DNA from: Halorubrum salsamenti
GTDB taxonomy: Archaea > Halobacteriota > Halobacteria > Halobacteriales > Haloferacaceae
Length of the DNA: 64,000 nucleotides
Reading direction: 5' to 3'
NCBI RefSeq assembly: GCF_007671685.1
Contig: NZ_VCNL01000002.1
Span: 806,001-870,000 of the forward strand
In this document: one piece after another, positions 16,689-24,645 of the stretch
Layout of the letters: every line of letters begins with the position of its first letter
How positions within the stretch are numbered: position 1 is the stretch's first letter
Notes under the pieces: model-generated
What the model saw: only the letters and a program-made list of their open reading frames with translations
Told to the model about the DNA's origin: nothing
The model's database searches: none
Translations under genes and position numbers: made by a program

Positions 16689-18077
16689 ATGGAACGCGTA
16701 GACGTCGCGATCGTGGGTGGCGGTCCGGCCGGGTCCGCCGCAGCGCACGCGGCCGCGACCGGCGGCGCCGACGCGCTCGTGCTCGAAAAGGGGGTTCCCC
16801 GCGCCGACCGCGGCCGGCTCGGTCCCGACTCGACCGACGCCGCGGGCATCCTCGACTACTGGGTCGACATCATGGGGATCCACCCCGACGAGTTCGACGA
16901 AGGCGTCGTCCAGCGCGAGCTGAATCGCGCGGAGTTCCGCGGACCGGACGAGTCGGCGACGCTCACGAGCACCGGGATCGACTCCTCGTACGACAAGTTC
17001 GGCTACACCTTCCACCGCGCCCGGTTCGACGACTGGCTCCGCGACCGCGCCGAGGACGCCGGCGCCGAGTACCGCGCCGGCGTGTCGGTCCGCGGCGTCG
17101 ACACCGATCCCGCCGTTTCGCCCGGAAGCGACGAGCCCCGACACGCCGTCGAACTCGCGTCCGGGGACACGGTGGGCGCCGACTTCGTCGTGCTCGCCGA
17201 CGGGCCCCAGCGCACGGTGACGAACCGGGTGCTCGACGAGTACCTCCCAGCGGACGCGGCCGCCTCCGACCGACTCGCCTCCCGGACGGCGAACCACATC
17301 GCGTATCAGGAGTACCGCCGCGTCCCCGAGGAAGTGTACGAGGCGGTGAACGACGCCATCGTCTTCTGGTGGGGCGTGATGCCCGGCGAGACCGCGTACC
17401 CGTGGATCTTCCCGAACGCCGACCGGGTCTGCCGGATCGGGCTCACGATGCCGATCGGCCTCGACATCGACGAGTTCGACCGAGGCGCGTACGCCCTGCT
17501 CGACGCCGACGACGAGTCGGTCCCGCAGGGCGGCGAGTACGTCCGTCGCCTCCTCGAGTGGCAGTACGGCGACGAGTACGACGTCGAGGAGGACTTCCCG
17601 CTCGTCGAGGACGCCGGCAAGCGGAACGGCACCGAGACGTACCCGATCTCCTCGACGCGCCCCATCGACTCGCCGACCGAGGTCGGGATCGCGGTCGCCG
17701 GCGGCGCGATGGGTACCACCTCCGCCTTCCACGAGGGCGGCGACCACGTCGCGGTCCGCACCGGCGCGATCGCGGGCGAGCTCGCCGCCGCGGGCGACAT
17801 GGCCCCCTACAACCGGCGGTGGAAGGAGGCGATCGGCGACGAGATCGTCCGGAACGTGACGATGGCTGACATGGTCGCCGACTACGAGCCCGACGACTGG
17901 AACCGGGTCATCGGCGCGGCCGACGCGATGCTCGCGGCGGAGACCGGCGACGGGCTCCTCTCGCAGCCGTACCGCTCCGGCTGGGAGTCGGTGAAGCTCA
18001 TGGTCGGCTACAAGTGGAACAAGCGCCGCGTGAAGAAGGACTACGTCGGGATCGACGAGAGCGAGTACGTCTACTGA
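16689..18077 (+). CDS. Geranylgeranyl reductase family FAD-dependent oxidoreductase
   Basis: 462 residues. The N-terminal FAD-binding Rossmann motif is VAIVGGGPAGSAAAHAAA (about 6-23) followed by LVLEKGVPRADRGRLGP. A second FAD motif is FVVLADGPQRTVTN, and a third is VGIAVAGGAMGTTSAFHEGG. This family saturates geranylgeranyl chains of archaeal lipids, menaquinone or other isoprenoids. Haloarchaea carry several paralogues, so the exact lipid substrate is open. The start is fixed by the TATA box 27 nt upstream. Confidence 0.83.
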   Translation: MERVDVAIVGGGPAGSAAAHAAATGGADALVLEKGVPRADRGRLGPDSTDAAGILDYWVDIMGIHPDEFDEGVVQRELNRAEFRGPDESATLTSTGIDSSYDKFGYTFHRARFDDWLRDRAEDAGAEYRAGVSVRGVDTDPAVSPGSDEPRHAVELASGDTVGADFVVLADGPQRTVTNRVLDEYLPADAAASDRLASRTANHIAYQEYRRVPEEVYEAVNDAIVFWWGVMPGETAYPWIFPNADRVCRIGLTMPIGLDIDEFDRGAYALLDADDESVPQGGEYVRRLLEWQYGDEYDVEEDFPLVEDAGKRNGTETYPISSTRPIDSPTEVGIAVAGGAMGTTSAFHEGGDHVAVRTGAIAGELAAAGDMAPYNRRWKEAIGDEIVRNVTMADMVADYEPDDWNRVIGAADAMLAAETGDGLLSQPYRSGWESVKLMVGYKWNKRRVKKDYVGIDESEYVY

Positions 18078-18113
18078 CGCGGCGCGATCATTTTCCGCGG
18101 TCGCCGGCGGCGG

Positions 18114-19235
18114 CTAGCGGATGACCGGCGCGGACAGCTCCCGCGGTTCGGTCGCGATCCCGTCGACGTCGACCGGTTCCACCTCGTGGGTCGGCCACTG
18201 GCCCGTCTTCGTCAGCGTCTCGGTCCGGTCGGGCGCCACGAGGTGGGTGTCCTCGCTTTTCGCTCCCTGTACGGTCGGGTTCCACGCGTAGCCCATCGGC
18301 CACCGGACCGTCTCGTCGCTCTCGGGGGTCGCGATCCACTCGCGGCCCGCGAAGCCCGCCGCGCCGCCCTGGTGGTGTTCGCGCCACTCCCCAGAGAAGC
18401 CGACCGCGTCGTACGCCTCCCGGATCGCGTCGAACACGTCGCCGGCGGTGTCCGGATCGGCGGAGTCGGTGAGATCGCCGGCCGCGGCGGCTTCGGTCGC
18501 CGCGAGCGCGGTCGCCTCGACGCGGGCGGCCGCGCGGTGGCGCTCCTCCAGCCAGTCGGGGGCGTCGAACGCGACGGTGCGGGTCAGGGAGGCGTACAGC
18601 CCCGCGCGCTCGGCGGTGACGGACACGAGCGCGTAGTCGCCGAGCGTCGCGTCGCTCGGGGTGTAGTGGCGGTACCGCTGGGCGCGTTCCGCGCCGCCGA
18701 CGAGCACGACCGGGGTGTCCACGTCGCGGGATGCAAGCGAGATATCGATCCCGGCGGCGACCTCGTACTCCGGGTCCTCCGGTTCGAGGTTGCGGCAGAC
18801 CGTTTCGAGGGCGGCGGCGGCCTCCCGGCCGAGCTCGCGGTAGCGCTCGACGTCGTCGTCGGTGAGCGGCTGGCGGAGCCGGCTCCCGTCGACGCGCTCG
18901 AAGCCCGGCACGTCGAAGTCGGCGGCCGCGGGTGCGGGAGAGCGCTCCCCGACGGCCTCGGCCAGCGAGTTCGCGTGCCACGGGAACGACTCGACGGCGA
19001 CGGCGTCGGGGAGCTCCTCGTCGGCGAGCCGGTTCGCCTCGATGTCGTCGGTGATCACTCGGAGATCGCCGTCGTAGCCGGCGGCGGCGATCCCGAAGTC
19101 GGCGTCGGCGTCGACGACGTTGTCGCCGCCGGTGAGCCACGCGAACCCGTTGGGCTTGGCGAACCACACCGCTTCGAGCCCGCGATCGTCGAGGTACGCG
19201 TCGAGCCTCTCGGTGCGGGCGGCGAGATCGACCAT
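18114..19235 (-). CDS. M24 (creatinase/aminopeptidase P) family protein, probably lacking metal ligands
   Basis: 373 residues with an N-terminal creatinase-like domain (to about 130) and a C-terminal pita-bread fold. The catalytic domain keeps a His segment (HHQGGAAGF) and a late Glu (QGAKSEDTH). The two Asp ligands normally found in DAG and SDITRT motifs are replaced (SVTAERAG and ASLTRT). It could be a metal-free enzyme like creatinase, or a non-peptidase. The annotation Xaa-Pro peptidase should not be taken literally. ATG 19235 has a minus-strand TTTTAC box near 19261. Confidence 0.78.
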   Translation of the reverse strand: MVDLAARTERLDAYLDDRGLEAVWFAKPNGFAWLTGGDNVVDADADFGIAAAGYDGDLRVITDDIEANRLADEELPDAVAVESFPWHANSLAEAVGERSPAPAAADFDVPGFERVDGSRLRQPLTDDDVERYRELGREAAAALETVCRNLEPEDPEYEVAAGIDISLASRDVDTPVVLVGGAERAQRYRHYTPSDATLGDYALVSVTAERAGLYASLTRTVAFDAPDWLEERHRAAARVEATALAATEAAAAGDLTDSADPDTAGDVFDAIREAYDAVGFSGEWREHHQGGAAGFAGREWIATPESDETVRWPMGYAWNPTVQGAKSEDTHLVAPDRTETLTKTGQWPTHEVEPVDVDGIATEPRELSAPVIR

Positions 19236-19404
19236 ATCCGATGACTCTCCCGGAGCCAGTAAAACCGGTCGGAACCGCTCCGCTCCGCGGAAAATCGGAG
19301 ACCGGGACCGGAAAATCAGCCGACCGCACCCTCACACCGGCGGCCGAAACGAAAGGTTCAATTACGTCCCCCGGAAACGAGGAGATGCGTCAGTAAGCCC
19401 CTGC

Positions 19405-19479
19405 GGGTTGGTAGTCTAGTCCGGTTATGACACCTCCTTGACATGGAGGAGGCCGGCAGTTCAAATCTGCCCCAACCCA
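19405..19479 (+). tRNA. tRNA-Val (GAC)
   Basis: Complete cloverleaf: acceptor GGGTTGG pairs with CCAACCC, the anticodon stem-loop is CCTCC-TTGACAT-GGAGG with anticodon GAC, and the T arm is GGCAG-TTCAAAT-CTGCC. Discriminator A at 19479. No intron. It borders a lower-GC patch on its 3' side. Confidence 0.96.
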
Positions 19480-19543
19480 CTCCCTTATAAGCGAAAACCG
19501 CACGACGGCGAGAGACACTTATATCGTTAGGGGATCTTTATAA

Positions 19544-19679
19544 AGTCCTCCCGCGGAATCCGACGGAGAGGCCGATGTCGTCTGCGATTTCTGCGGCTTC
19601 CCGATCGACGGCGAGATCGACAGCTGTCCGGCTCGCGATATTGAAAGTCAAAACGCGGGATTTCCTCTGACATGGTACC
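19544..19679 (+). pseudogene. Fragment of a zinc-finger protein without start codon
   Basis: The frame opens after a TAA at 19541-19543 and reads AESDGEADVV then CDFCGFPIDGEIDSCPARD, a convincing zinc-knuckle pattern (CxxC ... C). It then drifts into unrelated residues and has no ATG, GTG or TTG upstream. An out-of-frame ATG at 19575 gives only 31 unremarkable residues. I read it as the remnant of a longer gene cut at both ends. Confidence 0.45.
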
Positions 19680-19739
19680 CCCGAAGTACCATTAATATGT
19701 TCGTTCAAAACTGCGAAATAAGTTGTGATATTAACGGCG

Positions 19740-19847
19740 ATGGAGGCGGTCGAGGTCCCGCTCGGGACAGTACAGAATTTGCTCGATCGCCGTGACTGGT
19801 ACGTTGAGCGCGAAAAGATGGCCGAAAAGGGTTCTTCTAGTAAGTGA
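19740..19847 (+). CDS. Possible 35-residue protein
   Basis: ATG 19740 to TGA 19847, reading MEAVEVPLGTVQNLLDRRDW then a charged end. The composition is protein-like and an AT-rich stretch precedes it (ATTAATATG, around 19690). It is too short for a firm call and may be another remnant in this spacer. Confidence 0.3.
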   Translation: MEAVEVPLGTVQNLLDRRDWYVEREKMAEKGSSSK

Positions 19848-19919
19848 TACGCTCTCGCGGCCGTGCCGAATACAAAGCGTGCAGCTATCAAACGAGGTGC
19901 ACGAGAGTGCACTCGGTTT

Positions 19920-20258
19920 TCAGGTGCCGGGAGTGTGTGTCTCCGGTGTTGATTCAAGGAGTCTGCTGAGGAGTTCATCACCGGAGTATCGGATCGTCTC
20001 GGAGCGAGAGTCGTAATCAAACGCATCGATCGTGGCGAGCTTTGGAAGGTGGCTGTGGTGGAGGTTGATTGCGATTGTATCAGGCTCGTCTGACGTCGGG
20101 TCCTGCTTCCGAAGGTGGCTCACCACATCACTGACCGGCACGTGGTCTGTCTCGCTTTCTTGCAGGAACTGAATGAGACACCGACGCTCGTACCGGGTTA
20201 ACAGTGCGAATCGTTGGTCGATTTCTTCGGTGGTATACTCCTCTTTCATCTCATCCAT
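19920..20258 (-). CDS. Haloarchaeal winged-helix-type regulator (DUF7344-like)
   Basis: 112 residues from ATG 20258 (MDEMKEEYTTEEIDQRFALL). The body, LTRYERRCLIQFLQE...VSDVVSHLRKQ and INLHHSHLPKLATIDAFDYD, is the pattern of the many small haloarchaeal HTH proteins grouped as DUF7344-like. They are thought to bind DNA, but targets are unknown. A TATAAA at 20282-20287 puts the leaderless start exactly on ATG 20258, excluding upstream ATGs at 20270 and 20276. Lower GC than its neighbours, in the post-tRNA patch. Confidence 0.75.
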   Translation of the reverse strand: MDEMKEEYTTEEIDQRFALLTRYERRCLIQFLQESETDHVPVSDVVSHLRKQDPTSDEPDTIAINLHHSHLPKLATIDAFDYDSRSETIRYSGDELLSRLLESTPETHTPGT

Positions 20259-20281
20259 TACATTTCTCATGAACATGTTAG

Positions 20282-20287
20282 TATAAA
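20282..20287 (-). promoter_or_regulatory. TATA box of the DUF7344-like gene
   Basis: TTTATA on the minus strand centred 26 nt from ATG 20258. Confidence 0.65.
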
Positions 20288-20520
20288 GTATTGTTCTGAT
20301 TGATGCTTCTAGGGAACGGCTAGAACTCGGCGTCGGCGCTCGACGCGGAGCGGACTCGCGAGCTGACGGTGAGTGAGCGGCTCGTCGAGAACGACGACGG
20401 CGAGAGGTATTCATCCCATCACCCGAGGTTGTTGTGGCCGCTTGCTGAGTTCGACAGACGTCCGTTCCCGCCGAACCGATCCGCGGAAGGTACAAGCCGT
20501 TCGTCGCCCAAGAGTGTGAT

Positions 20521-20871
20521 ATGTCATCACCGCTCGCTGACGAGCCGGTCGAGCCGGCCGACGAGGGAACCGAGCCGTTAACCGACGACGAGTACGCCGA
20601 GTACCTCGCCGAGATCGGTTCGGCGTGGGAAGTCGTCGACGACCACCACCTCGAAGCGACCTACGAGTTCGACGACTTCGCGGAGGCGCTGGCGTTCACG
20701 AACGAGATCGGCGAGCTCGCCGAGGAGGAGTGGCACCACCCCGACATCCACCTCTCGTGGGGCGAGGTGGCCGTCGAGATGTGGAGCCACGAGGTCGGCG
20801 GGCTCCACGAGTCCGACTTCGTGATGGCCGCGCGGATGGACCGGATCTACGACGGGTACGACGACGACTGA
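20521..20871 (+). CDS. phhB: Pterin-4a-carbinolamine dehydratase family protein
   Basis: 116 residues. The core [20 protein letters not shown] keeps the dehydratase HHPD motif, with the third active-site position in the [11 protein letters not shown] segment. The N-terminal 20 residues are a haloarchaeal acidic extension. The enzyme recycles hydroxylated pterin cofactors. Without a phenylalanine hydroxylase nearby it may act on molybdopterin- or tetrahydropterin-related metabolites instead. Confidence 0.88.
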   Translation: MSSPLADEPVEPADEGTEPLTDDEYAEYLAEIGSAWEVVDDHHLEATYEFDDFAEALAFTNEIGELAEEEWHHPDIHLSWGEVAVEMWSHEVGGLHESDFVMAARMDRIYDGYDDD

Positions 20872-20920
20872 GCCGCGATCGGGAGACGGTCGTCGAAGGG
20901 CCGCCGAAGCAACGAACGGC

Positions 20921-20926
20921 TTTAAA
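20921..20926 (+). promoter_or_regulatory. TATA box of the EVE-like gene
   Basis: TTTAAA centred 27 nt before ATG 20951, implying a leaderless mRNA. Confidence 0.65.
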
Positions 20927-20950
20927 CCCCTCCCGACGGAAATAGGGGTA

Positions 20951-21433
20951 ATGAGCGCGAACGTCTTCCTGGTCCCGATCGACCCGGAGAACTTCGATCG
21001 AACGGTCCGGTCCGCGGTCGACCTCACCGAGTACGACGACCGCCCGGACGCCCTCGCCGACCTCGACGAGGCCCGCCTGTGGGCCGTCGACGACGACAGC
21101 GGCAACGGCTCGACGTTCGAGCGGATGGAAGAAGGCGACCTCCTCCTCTTCTACCACGACGACGAGTACCTCGCCACCGGTCGGATCGGGACGGCCTTCG
21201 AGGACGAGGACCGCTGGGTCTCCAGCACGTTCTGGACCGCGTTCCCGACGACACGCGTGTACACGGTCACCGACTTCACGGCCGTCTCCGCCCCGAAGCG
21301 CGCGGTCAACGCCATCTTCGACTACTCCAAGTCGTACACCCCCGGCTTCATGCGCGTCGCCGACAGTCGGGTGAACGCCGATCTCTCCTCGATCGAGTCC
21401 GCGATCGACCACTACTCGAAGCGGAACGCCTGA
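20951..21433 (+). CDS. EVE/PUA-like domain protein
   Basis: 160 residues. A segment such as LWAVDDDSGNGSTFERMEEGD followed by LLLFYHDDEYLATGRIG matches the beta-barrel of EVE/PUA-like domains, which often read modified bases. Similar modules precede McrB-type or HNH nucleases in halophiles, but here the domain stands alone with a C-terminal helical part (APKRAVNAIFDYSKSYTPGF). A role in modified DNA or RNA recognition is a family-level guess. Confidence 0.6.
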   Translation: MSANVFLVPIDPENFDRTVRSAVDLTEYDDRPDALADLDEARLWAVDDDSGNGSTFERMEEGDLLLFYHDDEYLATGRIGTAFEDEDRWVSSTFWTAFPTTRVYTVTDFTAVSAPKRAVNAIFDYSKSYTPGFMRVADSRVNADLSSIESAIDHYSKRNA

Positions 21434-21477
21434 GTACACCGTTAGCGTTTTCTTCCGAGTTACTGTCCGATCTCTCG

Positions 21478-22383
21478 CTAGACGGCGTCGAACAGCGTCT
21501 CGTAGGCCGAACCGTAGCGTTCCGCGACGCGGTTCGGATCCCCTCGTTCGTCACCGGACAGCGCCGGCAGGTCGACGGTCGCCAGCGGCTCGATCATCTC
21601 CGTCACGGTCCCGGTGTGCTCCTCCATCGCTCCCTCGCGCGGGCCGCCGGACGCGACCCGGCGCGCCTTCGCGTACCGGTCGCCGGCGTAGATCCGCGCG
21701 CGGCCCGGGTCGACGATCGCGACCGCGTCGGGCTCGACCGGTCCCTCCCGCGGGAGCGGCCCGGCGATGTCCGCGTACGACTCGACGACCACGGGGACCG
21801 CCGCCGCCGAGACACGGGCCGCGAGGCGGTCGAACGCCGGGAGGTAGTCGGCCGCCATCACGTCGTTGAACGCCGCCACGTCGTCGACGCGGGTCGCCTC
21901 CGCCAGCGGGAGTCGGTCGGCGAGCCCGTCGGGGAGCAGCCCCGCGGCCTCGGCCGCCCCGTTGACGACGAACCGGGAGCCGTCCTCGGTCGTCACCCGA
22001 TCGCAGAGGAACGTCCGATCCGTGTCGCCCAGCATGCCGGTTCGGCCGGGCGTCGGCCGCCAGAGTCGGTGGACGGGGTTGATAGACTCCGGAGTGATCG
22101 CCTCGGGAGGGCTCCGATCGCCGACGGTCGGGAGCGGTCGCGTGCTCGCGGCCGCGAGGCGCCGCGCGTCCTTCCCGTAGAGCCGGCCCGAATCGGTCGC
22201 GATCCGGTAGTCGTCGTGGTCGTACCAGTAGTCGTTGCCGGCGCGGGGTTTGATCCCGACCGCGTCGCCGGCGCGGGCGGCGAGGCTCGCGGCCAGCCCG
22301 GTCGAAAACGTCGTTTTGCCGGCGTCGACGCGGGCGCCACCGGCGACGAGGACCACCGGGGCGTCGTGTCGCTCCCGGCTCAC
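21478..22383 (-). CDS. P-loop ATPase, haloarchaeal, function unknown
   Basis: 301 residues from GTG 22383. Near the N-terminus is a Walker A of the dethiobiotin synthetase/CobQ-like class (GGARVDAGKTTFSTGL). A KPRAGNDYWYDHDD segment follows, then VVVESYADIAGPL as a Walker B-like strand. That resembles ATPases of the MinD/DTBS superfamily acting on a small molecule. The start overlaps the stop of the DUF5827 gene (GTGA), so they are cotranscribed. The substrate is unknown. Confidence 0.7.
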   Translation of the reverse strand: MSRERHDAPVVLVAGGARVDAGKTTFSTGLAASLAARAGDAVGIKPRAGNDYWYDHDDYRIATDSGRLYGKDARRLAAASTRPLPTVGDRSPPEAITPESINPVHRLWRPTPGRTGMLGDTDRTFLCDRVTTEDGSRFVVNGAAEAAGLLPDGLADRLPLAEATRVDDVAAFNDVMAADYLPAFDRLAARVSAAAVPVVVESYADIAGPLPREGPVEPDAVAIVDPGRARIYAGDRYAKARRVASGGPREGAMEEHTGTVTEMIEPLATVDLPALSGDERGDPNRVAERYGSAYETLFDAV

Positions 22384-22709
22384 GCTCCGTCTTGCGGGTC
22401 GACGTTTTCGCTCTCCCCCTCTCCCTCGTCCCCGTCGACCGCGTGCGGCGCGACCCCGTAGTAGCCGGGGCCGTCCTCCGCCAGCGGCTCCGCGATCACG
22501 AGGTCCTCGGCGTGAGTCATCACCCACGGGATCGCCCAGTCGATCAGCACGGCCTCGGTGTCGGGGTCGACCTCGGCGTCAGGCTCCAACTCCTGCAGCA
22601 GTCGGGCGATCTCGGGGATCGTGTACATCTGATCGGGCTCGAACAGCTCCGCGGGCTCGTAGAAGTCACACGGATAGGTCGCGTCGAACGTCGACTTCGG
22701 CTCGGGCAT
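22380..22709 (-). CDS. DUF5827-like haloarchaeal protein
   Basis: 109 residues beginning MPEPKSTFDATYPCDFYEPA. The body (EPDQMYTIPEIARLLQELEP, LIDWAIPWVMTHAEDLVIAE) matches my memory of a small haloarchaea-specific family, DUF5827. The tail is acidic. No enzymatic motif is seen. It is immediately upstream of, and overlaps, the P-loop ATPase gene, so the two proteins may work together. Confidence 0.65.
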   Translation of the reverse strand: MPEPKSTFDATYPCDFYEPAELFEPDQMYTIPEIARLLQELEPDAEVDPDTEAVLIDWAIPWVMTHAEDLVIAEPLAEDGPGYYGVAPHAVDGDEGEGESENVDPQDGA

Positions 22710-22862
22710 GGGCGCCGCTACGGCGTCGTCTCCGTAAACGCTGCCGATACGGACGGCACCGAACGGCTCCTCACTCCGAGAGACGACGCTATCGCTCAGC
22801 GGTCGGGGTTCGAAAATATTCGGGGTTTCGACGCGCGTCGCGGCGCGTTCGGGCGGAGAGCG

Positions 22863-23462
22863 TTACTCGAAGAGCTCGACGGCCTGCTCGTAGCGGGTCG
22901 CGGGCTCGTCCCAGTCGACGACCTCGAAGAAGTTGTCGACGAACTCGCCGCGGGCCGGGCCGTAGTCGTGGTAGTAGGAGTGCTCCCACACGTCCAGCGC
23001 CAGGATCGGGTGGCCGCCCCAGATCGCGCCCTGGTCGTGCTTGTCCACCACGACGTTCCGAAGCTGGTTCGAGAACGTGTCGTACACGAGCAGCGCCCAG
23101 CCGGACGCGCCCGAGGCCGCCGCCTCGAACTCGCCCTTCCACGCCTCGTACGAGCCGAAGTCCTCCTCGATCCGGTCGGCCAGCGCGCCCTCGGGCTCGT
23201 CGCCGCCCTCGGGGCTCATGTTCTGCCAGAACAGGTCGTGCAGAATGTGTCCCGAGGAGTTGTGCGTCACGTTCCGAATAGCGCCCGCAGACGACGAGAA
23301 GTCGTGCTCCTCGCGGTTCGCTTCGAGCGTCTCCTCCGCCGAGTTCCATCCGTTCACGTACCCTTGGTGGTGGGTGTCGTGATGCCATTCCAGCACCTGC
23401 TCGGAAATGTGCGGCTCCAGCGCGTCGTAATCGTACGGCAGCGGATCGAGTTCGTAGCTCAT
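22863..23462 (-). CDS. sod: Superoxide dismutase (Mn/Fe type)
   Basis: 199 residues, standard length. Metal ligands are the His in LEWHHDTHHQGYVNG, the His in SGHILHDLFW, and the Asp and His of ALDVWEHSYYHDYG. Haloarchaeal SODs normally use manganese. It converts superoxide to peroxide and oxygen in the cytosol. ATG 23462 is preceded by an A/T-rich promoter stretch near 23500. Confidence 0.96.
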   Translation of the reverse strand: MSYELDPLPYDYDALEPHISEQVLEWHHDTHHQGYVNGWNSAEETLEANREEHDFSSSAGAIRNVTHNSSGHILHDLFWQNMSPEGGDEPEGALADRIEEDFGSYEAWKGEFEAAASGASGWALLVYDTFSNQLRNVVVDKHDQGAIWGGHPILALDVWEHSYYHDYGPARGEFVDNFFEVVDWDEPATRYEQAVELFE

Positions 23463-23693
23463 CGTTGAATCACCTGTCAGTTACATGGCTCGGAAACCTG
23501 TTAAAGATAATGCGGCACACGATACCACGCGTCACCGGACGAGACGGATCTCGAATGTGGCGGACCGAGAGCGCTGGGCTCGCGGTTCAGGCCGTGCGGG
23601 ATCGCGGAAGCGAGTCGATCGGCCTCGACGCCGATCCGAGACGTAACTGAAAGAGGTTTCTTTTTGTCGTGCGAGACGCGCGCGACGCGGTGG

Positions 23694-23729
23694 GCGCCGC
23701 GCGCTGACGGTGGGACTGGGATTCGAACC
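23694..23729 (-). repeat. Duplicated 3' end of tRNA-Ser
   Basis: A 36-bp block identical to 23795-23830, which is the T arm, acceptor and flank of tRNA-Ser. Offset is 101 bp. Beyond the block the T-arm partner strand and the rest of the tRNA are absent, so this copy cannot fold into a tRNA. It looks like a tandem duplication or an old attachment site. Confidence 0.85.
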
Positions 23730-23808
23730 ACGGTCGCTCCCTATCGATCGCTCTCTGATTCGAATCGCCGCACGAAACGCACGCGGCGCGGGGTGCGCCG
23801 CGCGCTGA

Positions 23809-23892
23809 CGGTGGGACTGGGATTCGAACCCAGGAAGCCGTGAGGCTACCGGTTTTCAAGACCGGCGCAATGGGCCACTCTGCCATCCCACC
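23809..23892 (-). tRNA. tRNA-Ser (TGA)
   Basis: 84 nt with acceptor GGTGGGA/TCCCACC, a long variable arm as in serine tRNAs, anticodon stem-loop CCGGT-CTTGAAA-ACCGG (anticodon TGA), T arm CTGGG-TTCGAAT-CCCAG and discriminator G. No intron. Its 3' end is duplicated 101 bp downstream. Confidence 0.95.
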
Positions 23893-23918
23893 GCACTCGG
23901 ACCGTCGGGGGCGTCCGA

Positions 23919-24485
23919 CTAAGGGGTGTCGGTGTCGGTCGCGTCGGTGGCGCCGGTCGCGTTCGTCGCCTCGCTCTCGTCGCCCCCCCGAAGCCGGTAG
24001 TGGATCGCGAACACGACGAGGGCGGCGAGGACCGGCGGGACGACGCCGGCGATCTGCGGGAGCCCGTAGAGGGCGCCGACGACGGCCGACTCGGTCGGCT
24101 CGCGGAGCTCCGCCGGCGCGGAGATGATCAGCCCGACGTACAGCGAGAGGAGGAACAGGAATCCGCCGTACGCGAGCTTCCGGTCGTATCCCGACTTCAC
24201 GGGGTCGCCGCGGCGGTGTCGGCGAGCGACGAACAGCAGGGGCGCGAGCAGGGGCGCGACCGCGGCGAACCCGGCGATCACGTACAGCGACCGAGAGAAC
24301 AGGAACGTTCCGCCCTGTACCTCCGCGGTCTCGGCCATCCAGACGACGAGCGCGAGGGAGACCACCGTCGCGATCAGTCCGGCCGCGAGCGCCCCGATCA
24401 CGCCGTACACGCGCATCGTCCACGACTCCGTCTCGCGGATCGCGTAGGGGATCGCGCCGAACACCCCGCGGTAGCTGTCTGCCAT
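23919..24485 (-). CDS. Hypothetical membrane protein with four or five helices
   Basis: 188 residues from ATG 24485 (MADSYRGVFGAIPYAIRETE). Hydrophobic segments lie near residues 28-50, 62-82, 100-118 and 135-158. There is an RRHRRGD positively charged loop in the middle and an acidic/Thr-Asp tail at the C-terminus. No recognised motif. Short spacing to tRNA-Ser on its 3' side. Confidence 0.7.
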   Translation of the reverse strand: MADSYRGVFGAIPYAIRETESWTMRVYGVIGALAAGLIATVVSLALVVWMAETAEVQGGTFLFSRSLYVIAGFAAVAPLLAPLLFVARRHRRGDPVKSGYDRKLAYGGFLFLLSLYVGLIISAPAELREPTESAVVGALYGLPQIAGVVPPVLAALVVFAIHYRLRGGDESEATNATGATDATDTDTP

Positions 24486-24616
24486 CGCCGCCGCTACGGG
24501 CGACGGCGAATTAAACCCCTCGTCGCCGGCCGCGTCCGGTTCGAGTGCCGCGGTCGGCGCTTTTTTCCCGGGAGTCGTGACGCCCGGGAACGCCGCGACG
24601 TCCTGGTGACGTGATC

Positions 24617-24623
24617 TTTTATA
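24617..24623 (+). promoter_or_regulatory. TATA box of the UppS-like gene
   Basis: TTTTATA centred 26 nt before GTG 24646. This favours GTG 24646 over GTG 24631. Confidence 0.6.
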
Positions 24624-24645
24624 CTCCGCAGTGGGACCTTCCAAC

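Larger units (their letters stand above)
19480..19919. other. Lower-GC spacer after tRNA-Val
   Basis: 440 nt between the tRNA and the HTH-type regulator gene. It contains two TTTATA-like patches, a start-less zinc-finger fragment (19544-19670) and a possible 36-codon ORF (19740-19847). The base composition is visibly more AT-rich than the flanks, which suggests inserted and decaying DNA. I see no repeat of the tRNA 3' end here. Confidence 0.6.

Noticed and set aside
19538-20026. Minus-strand ORF overlapping the zinc-finger remnant
   Set aside because: It overlaps the 5' part of a better-supported gene on the same strand and its sequence is low in protein character.
23694-23740. A second tRNA-Ser gene
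   Set aside because: Only the T arm and acceptor strand are present; no anticodon arm or matching 5' acceptor strand.
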